64,000 nucleotides of DNA from Syngnathus acus. Its lineage: Eukaryota > Chordata > Actinopteri > Syngnathiformes > Syngnathidae. The DNA lies in contig NC_051088.1 in assembly GCF_901709675.1 (NCBI RefSeq), positions 14,425,693-14,489,692 on the forward strand, written 5' to 3'. This document shows positions 60,301-64,000 of the stretch, in pieces. Below the pieces are notes generated by a model. It was not told where the DNA came from. It ran no database searches and was given only the letters and a program-made list of their open reading frames with translations. Position 1 is the first letter of the stretch, and each line of letters opens with the position of its first letter. Position numbers and translations under genes: made by a program.

Positions 60301-61980
60301 GAGCCCAAAGCAGTTGACAAAATCAGACCATCCCAGAAGACGATATGAGCAACTCTGGCTTCTATTTAACGTTTCTTAATGCAGAGTCACGTTCCACTGT
60401 GAGGGATTGTGGTGAGTCTTCATAAGTGCTTTCCTCTTCCGCACAAGCTTTGAATGACGGAACAGTTTGTGGGTCAACTGCTTTTGTTAATGCTAAGTGA
60501 GCAGAGTTGCATTATTTATCATGAAAGCTTTATGCAGAGTTTATTACTTTTTTGATCATTTTTTAAATTTGAAATGTTTTTATTATTTTCAAGTAAACTG
60601 ATTGAAATGTGCATGCAGTGTTTGCCATTTGGGACATGGGAGGGACACCTACGCAAGCATGGCAGGCAAACTCCCCACAGTAAGGGCAGATATCTCGACA
60701 TCTCGACTGTGGGACATCTGTGCTAACCACGACTGCTTCCTTCCGAAACATATGGAAGCTTTAAAAATGCCCTAACCTTTATACTTTATGCTTGTAAGCT
60801 TTATATAGTTTTCCAAGACAGGTCCCAGAGAAGAAACTCTCTGAGACGAAGGAAAGAAGACCTTACGGACACAACTGACAGAAGTCCAAAGCATCAAACC
60901 AAAGCTCCAGAAACATGAACTTCGGCTGTAACATTTTGACAAACAGAAAGAGGTATTTTTTTGTTTATAAATAAGACAGTTTATGCTTCGCTGTATTTTG
61001 TCCTGATTTGGGAACTTTTGTGTCATGTCACATTGTGAACCCATCTGAAAATGGGGTCACCAATGTGGTGCCAGTGGGCACTAGGTAGGACCACATTAGT
61101 AAGTAACCTGCAGGCTTGCTCTAAAAATAGCTCACCAATATTGGGAAAATGATTTCTTCGGAATGTTATAGAAGTGACCATTTGAAAATGTGAACATCGG
61201 CGGAGATTTATAGAAAAAAGAAGTTGCATGGATACAGTATTGATGTTTCCTTATTATTGTGAGAACTCGGTCACGTGGCCAATCCACTCACATAAATTAA
61301 TAATAACATACGTACCAATAACATTAATTTCAGACGTGCGCATGGAACTGGGAGCATTGGTCAGCATTATACCCAAGAGTAGCTTGCGCTCACCTTCAAA
61401 AAGGTCAGGTCTATCCTAAGCTACAATATGTACTTTAATTTACTTTGACATTTAGTAAATAAAACAAGACGATAACATTGTAATCAAAAGTAATTTTGCT
61501 GTAAAAAAAAAAAAAAAGAACATTAGTTCACTGGTTTGAACTGTCGGAAACACCCGCGCTCTAGACTGAGGTAATACGTACAGTATTTTCACTTTTTTTC
61601 CATTGCGTCAGTTTCCAAAGATTTAGTAATGGTGTCTGGATCATAATTGCAATAATAGTACTGCGCACTTTACAATAAGTCATAATTTAAATATTTCAAG
61701 CTAGGGTGTTAAGTTTAAGCGAAATCTAATAAACGCAACCTTCATGTTAGACGATGACTCAGAATCCCCGTGCAAAGAGAGGCAGTTTGGGGAACTCCAT
61801 TAATAATAGTTGCTTGGCGACCACTGTGGCCGGATAGCATAAGAATACCGAAGGACTGATTATCTCGGCTTTCAAACAAGAATTATGCGATCACAACACA
61901 AAACGGGGGGGAAACTTGCCGTCCTGCGTCAATGCCCCAGTCACCAGGAGAAGTACAGCGGGTAGCAAGCAAAACTTCAT
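54336..61980 (-). CDS. cd99: CD99 antigen, type I membrane glycoprotein
   Basis: Thirteen minus-strand exons join in phase: 61980-61920, 59939-59907, 59668-59609, 59012-58980, 58570-58520, 58419-58381, 58028-57975, 57849-57781, 57690-57658, 57046-57026, 54908-54792, 54699-54649, 54364-54336; about 216 aa. The order is a signal peptide (MKFCLLPAVLLLVTGALTQD), an extracellular Asp/Pro/Gly-rich stalk with repeated L(F)DAL motifs, one membrane segment (GIVSAIGVALLGAASSYFAY) and a short cytosolic tail starting QKKKLCFK. The membrane/juxtamembrane stretch matches CD99 better than CD99L2 (QQKKFCF). Family role: homophilic adhesion and leukocyte passage across endothelium. Every internal exon is phase 1 to phase 1 and a multiple of 3. 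An extra terminal exon at 55964-56106 may be an alternative end. Confidence 0.9.
54649..54699 (-). CDS. cd99: cd99 cytosolic-tail exon
   Basis: 51 nt, phase 1 to 1, encoding GADPESGKSHPTQSNPQ. Acceptor TGAGCAG, donor CAAG|GTAGGT. Confidence 0.75.
54792..54908 (-). CDS. cd99: cd99 transmembrane exon
   Basis: 117 nt encoding EAGSGKIAGIVSAIGVALLG, AASSYFAYQKKKLCFKIQG. A hydrophobic helix with G/A-rich face is followed by the basic stop-transfer QKKK. This exon identifies the gene as CD99. The donor GGAG|GTTCGT is weak. Confidence 0.93.
55964..56106 (-). CDS. cd99: Candidate alternative terminal exon of cd99
   Basis: After a good acceptor (GTTGTTGCAG) the exon enters in cd99 phase 1 and encodes DPDLPWRQILKMLNCNIPEE, IIMWMSNIKKTLVPLLERA, MELVQAMP, then TGA. 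It lies between the last stalk exon and the membrane exon, and has no internal donor. It would end the protein before the membrane helix, with two amphipathic helix-like segments instead. Confidence 0.55.
56344..56420. repeat. TAGTGGTACCTTGACATAC repeat fragment
   Basis: Related to the repeat start at 53233. It lies in the cd99 intron before the membrane exon. Confidence 0.4.
57026..57046 (-). CDS. cd99: cd99 micro-exon GADQPQ
   Basis: 21 nt, phase 1 to 1, encoding GGADQPQ between TTTTCAG and CAAG|GTAACA. Small but with correct splice sites and phase. Confidence 0.75.
57658..57690 (-). CDS. cd99: cd99 stalk exon GRFGDSNYNHA
   Basis: 33 nt, phase 1 to 1, with donor GCAG|GTATGT. It encodes GRFGDSNYNHA(G). 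Confidence 0.75.
57781..57849 (-). CDS. cd99: cd99 stalk exon with NDLFDISDGG
   Basis: 69 nt, phase 1 to 1, encoding GGNFDDNDLFDISDGGNSNP and DDG. It corresponds to the GSFSDADLADG-like acidic stretch of human CD99. Confidence 0.88.
57975..58028 (-). CDS. cd99: cd99 Pro-rich stalk exon
   Basis: 54 nt, phase 1 to 1, encoding DPNAKPDTPVVNPPKRGG. The donor is GGAG|GTAAGT. Confidence 0.87.
58185..58257. repeat. Hairpin repeat ACTCATTCACTGCCA...TGGCAGTGAATGAGT
   Basis: Inverted arms of about 15 nt flank TTGACGGCTATAGACGTCAA. This is a frequent teleost MITE-like unit, with a worn copy at 11657-11727 and a partial one near 55230. It lies in a cd99 intron. Confidence 0.7.
58381..58419 (-). CDS. cd99: cd99 stalk exon GFDLDDALKP
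   Basis: 39 nt, phase 1 to 1, encoding DGFGFDLDDALKP. It matches the FDLSDALPD / FDLGDAVVD motif of human CD99. Confidence 0.92.
58520..58570 (-). CDS. cd99: cd99 Pro/Lys-rich stalk exon
   Basis: 51 nt, phase 1 to 1, encoding DEPEPEKPKKPKNTGDS. It acts as a spacer between two LFDAL-type modules. Confidence 0.87.
58980..59012 (-). CDS. cd99: cd99 stalk exon LKLFDALGP
   Basis: 33 nt, phase 1 to 1, encoding DGLKLFDALGP. Second LFDAL module. Confidence 0.88.
59609..59668 (-). CDS. cd99: cd99 Pro/Gln-rich stalk exon
   Basis: 60 nt, phase 1 to 1, encoding DPTPPQPKEQPKSPDNTNLD. Confidence 0.87.
59907..59939 (-). CDS. cd99: cd99 stalk exon FNLFDALDDV
   Basis: 33 nt, phase 1 to 1, encoding EFNLFDALDDV. 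First LFDAL module after the signal peptide. Confidence 0.9.
   Translation of the reverse strand, partial: NLTCLMRSMT
61394..61415 (-). other. cd99: Unplaced cd99 micro-exon candidate (DRPDLFE)
   Basis: Minus-strand GCTTAG|...|GTGAGC bounds 22 nt reading DRPDLFE plus one base, alike in style to the LFDAL modules and correctly phased for the next exon. The upstream exon, however, ends one base late for it: with the GC donor at 61919 the join makes a stop. See findings. Confidence 0.3.
61920..61980 (-). CDS. cd99: cd99 exon 1: signal peptide
   Basis: ATG at 61980-61978 opens MKFCLLPAVLLLVTGALTQD, a clear signal peptide with hydrophobic core and a cleavage-like VTGALT region. It ends at GACG|GCAAGT, a GC donor in phase 1 that fits the exon at 59907-59939. 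Confidence 0.88.
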
Positions 61981-62633
61981 CTTGACAAAAAAAAGTATTC
62001 GCTCCACAGTTTTTCGGTCTCCAGACAGGAAAGAAAGTTACATCAAAATGAGGTATGTGGTTCGAGGGCGTTCCAATGTGCGTGTTTAGCTCGGGGATAT
62101 TTCAGGGAACAGCGCAGGAGAGAACACGACTGCTCTGTGGTATCCAGTTACAAAAGCGCTCATGAGTCAGCTTGGTACCAGATCAACTGGGTGTGGCAGG
62201 GCGTTTCTCTAAAAGAAAAAACATGTTCAGTTTGTGTGACTAATTAAATGACACATCCAACTGGGCAGGACAATACTTTTTTTATATATATAAAGAGAGG
62301 ATTTGAGAAAGTGTCAAGACTCAGTCGAGCATTATGAAAAGTTACAATCTCGGCTGGTGCGGAGCGGCAACTTTCACGTTAACCTCTACTCCCACCTAGT
62401 GCATGCAAGGTGAAGTACATTTTGAATGTGTTTTAAAACGTCAACAAGTGATTGGGCGCTTATGATACTCGTTTTTGATACCTGCGCTCTGAATTTTCGA
62501 ACGGTAACTTTGAATAGCCCTCTAAATTTCTGCACGGTAGTGAACCAGTGTGCGCTTCACGCATAGTTTCGAACACGCCCCAAGTCATTCATTTACATAA
62601 CATACAGTCTGTGCGCCATTTGCAGCATTTAAA
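61981..62633 (-). promoter_or_regulatory. cd99: cd99 5' UTR and promoter region
   Basis: Non-coding. On the minus strand TATATATATAAAAAAAG at about 62291-62275 could serve as a TATA element for the cd99 start, which would lie about 250 bp before the ATG. Assignment is from position and composition only. Confidence 0.3.
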
Positions 62634-62935
62634 GTCCATCCATTTTCCGTACCGCTTGTCTCCACGGGGGTCGCGATCGTGCTGGAGCCTATCCCAGCAG
62701 TCATCGGGGAGTAGGCCGGGGACAACCTGAACCGGTTGCCAGCCAATCGCAGGGCACACAGAGACGAACAACCATCCGCGCTCGCACTCACACCTATGGA
62801 GAAAACCGGTACCCGGAGAAAACCCACGCTGGCACGGGGAGAACATACAAATTCCACACTGGGATGGCTGGAGGTGGAATCAAACCTGAACTGTGAGGCA
62901 AACGTGCTGAACAGTGCCCCACCGTGCCGCCCGCA
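62634..62935 (+). repeat. Interspersed fish repeat (CCATCCATTTTCCGTACCGC...)
   Basis: Runs CCATTTTCCGTACCGCTTGT, GCTGGAGCCTATCCCAGCAG, GGTACCCGGAGAAAACCCAC, GAACATACAAATTCCACACT and GCCCCACCGTGCCGCC. This is one of the most frequent repeats in percomorph genomes. A diverged copy sits inverted at 37310-37665, and partial ends at 44822 and 45004. Confidence 0.8.
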
Positions 62936-63010
62936 GTTAGTTATATTGAAAACTCTTAATTAACGTGGATAAACCCCTTAAAATTAAACATCTCGTTTAT
63001 GGAAAAAATA

Positions 63011-63084
63011 GATTTGAATTTTGTGTCTAATTAATTTGATGACTTCAGATTTGAATTTTGTGTCTAATTAATTTGATGACTTCA
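63011..63084. repeat. Perfect 37-bp tandem duplication
   Basis: The unit GATTTGAATTTTGTGTCTAA...GATGACTTCA is present twice, back to back, with no mismatch (63011-63047 and 63048-63084). The perfect identity suggests recent origin. Confidence 0.95.
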
Positions 63085-63133
63085 TACAGGGAAAAACCCA
63101 TCAAAATTAAAATCAAGATAGCTGACCACCATG

Positions 63134-63422
63134 CAGAGGCGTAGCCAGGAATTTTTCCAGTAGGGGCGCACGCCCACAGGAAAAAAAATCGAACATCACC
63201 CACGCCGTTCGCTGATCGCTAAAACAACATCCGGGTCCGAGAGGCAAACGGTGAATGGATAACATCGCGCACATAGAATAGCGCAAGCACATTCGCACAA
63301 GACCGAAAGAAAAAAACGGCATGAAAATGAAGAATCAAAAAAGCTCGATTTATTTCAACCGGGGCGCAGGGAGTCCTAACCGGGGCGCCGCCCCGGCTCG
63401 CCCCGGCTTGGCTACGCCTCTG
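63134..63422. mobile_element. hAT MITE with intact 8-bp target duplication
   Basis: Termini CAGAGGCGTAGCCAGG and TTGGCTACGCCTCTG are inverted. CCACCATG flanks both sides (63126-63133 and 63423-63430), an 8-bp duplication as made by hAT transposases. At 289 bp with no transposase it is non-autonomous. Confidence 0.9.
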
Positions 63423-63922
63423 CCACCATGTTCATTGAACATGTCACCAGACCACCCTGTGTAAAGGGGATTTCTCATTTGTACCAAGCGAACAATAAAC
63501 TTTTCTATGGGCACTTCAGAAGCTGTTGACAGTATCTTTACCATCAAACATATCTAATATACCCTGAGGGGGGGGGGAAAAAAAAGGAAACTCCCGAGTG
63601 GTTGGTTACAAGGGAATTCTTTGTGGTAAGTTTGTTCAGCATCGTAATCTTCCATTTGACGCCTTCATTTTCTGCAGAAAAACTTTTATTGCTTACCCTG
63701 AGGATAACGGTGTGTCATCCTGAGTACAGTGCTTTTTCTAACCGGTGACCCCGAAAGTGAAGGCTACTGACCAAGTAGAGAATTACCTTCATCTAAGCAA
63801 GTGGACAGTGGAGCTACAAAGAGTACAATGTAATGTCACAACATTATGAGGAAGTACAAAAATACGTTTTTTCTTTTACAGTGAATATCTTATATACTTA
63901 TCTTTATTCCCCAGTCCACTTG

Positions 63923-63953
<31 letters not shown>

Positions 63954-64000
63954 ATGTATGTATGTATGTATGTATGTATGTATGTATGTATGTATGTATG
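63923..64000. repeat. (TGTC)n/(TGTA)n microsatellite at the window edge
   Basis: About seven TGTC units switch to TGTA units that run to the end of the window and probably beyond. Confidence 0.95.

Overview
This is nuclear DNA from a ray-finned (teleost) fish, probably a percomorph. Coding sequence is split by introns with vertebrate splice signals. The intergenic DNA is full of typical fish elements: hAT-like and Tc1-like MITEs, LINE reverse-transcriptase relics, TCCA-type tails and long TG/TGTC/TGTA microsatellites. I rebuilt four genes exon by exon, checking reading phase at every junction. Species was not determined.

Layout. (1) 3265-16446, plus strand: a PCTAIRE cyclin-dependent kinase, closest to CDK16 (cdk16). 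All the kinase domain is present, but the first ~70 residues are not in view. (2) 24385-43584, plus strand: a complete voltage-gated sodium channel alpha subunit of the SCN1A-like group (teleost scn1laa/scn1lab type), 26 coding exons plus one mutually exclusive exon, predicted 2011 aa. (3) 46988-51271, plus strand: complete prkx (protein kinase X), 8 exons, 350 aa. (4) 61980-54336, minus strand: cd99, a small type I membrane adhesion protein built from many short phase-1 exons, about 216 aa. It converges on prkx. The rest is introns, UTRs, transposon relics and simple repeats. I saw no rRNA, tRNA or CRISPR.

The four genes are not an operon-like unit. CDK16 and PRKX are cytosolic Ser/Thr kinases, the channel generates action potentials, and CD99 works in cell adhesion and leukocyte transmigration. 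Human CDK16, PRKX and CD99 are all X-linked (CD99 pseudoautosomal), whereas SCN1A is on chromosome 2, so the cluster is of interest for synteny.

Most notable signals: two AT-AC introns in the channel gene (one U12-type with a textbook branch site, one 79-bp AT-AC of the other class); a duplicated exon 5 (5N/5A) that keeps the Asn/Asp difference known in mammals; GC-AG introns in scn1la and cd99; a phase-compatible alternative 3' exon in cd99 that would give a form without the membrane anchor; an unplaced 22-nt cd99 exon candidate with a frame conflict; and candidate alternative first and last exons in cdk16. I found no wholly new biological system.
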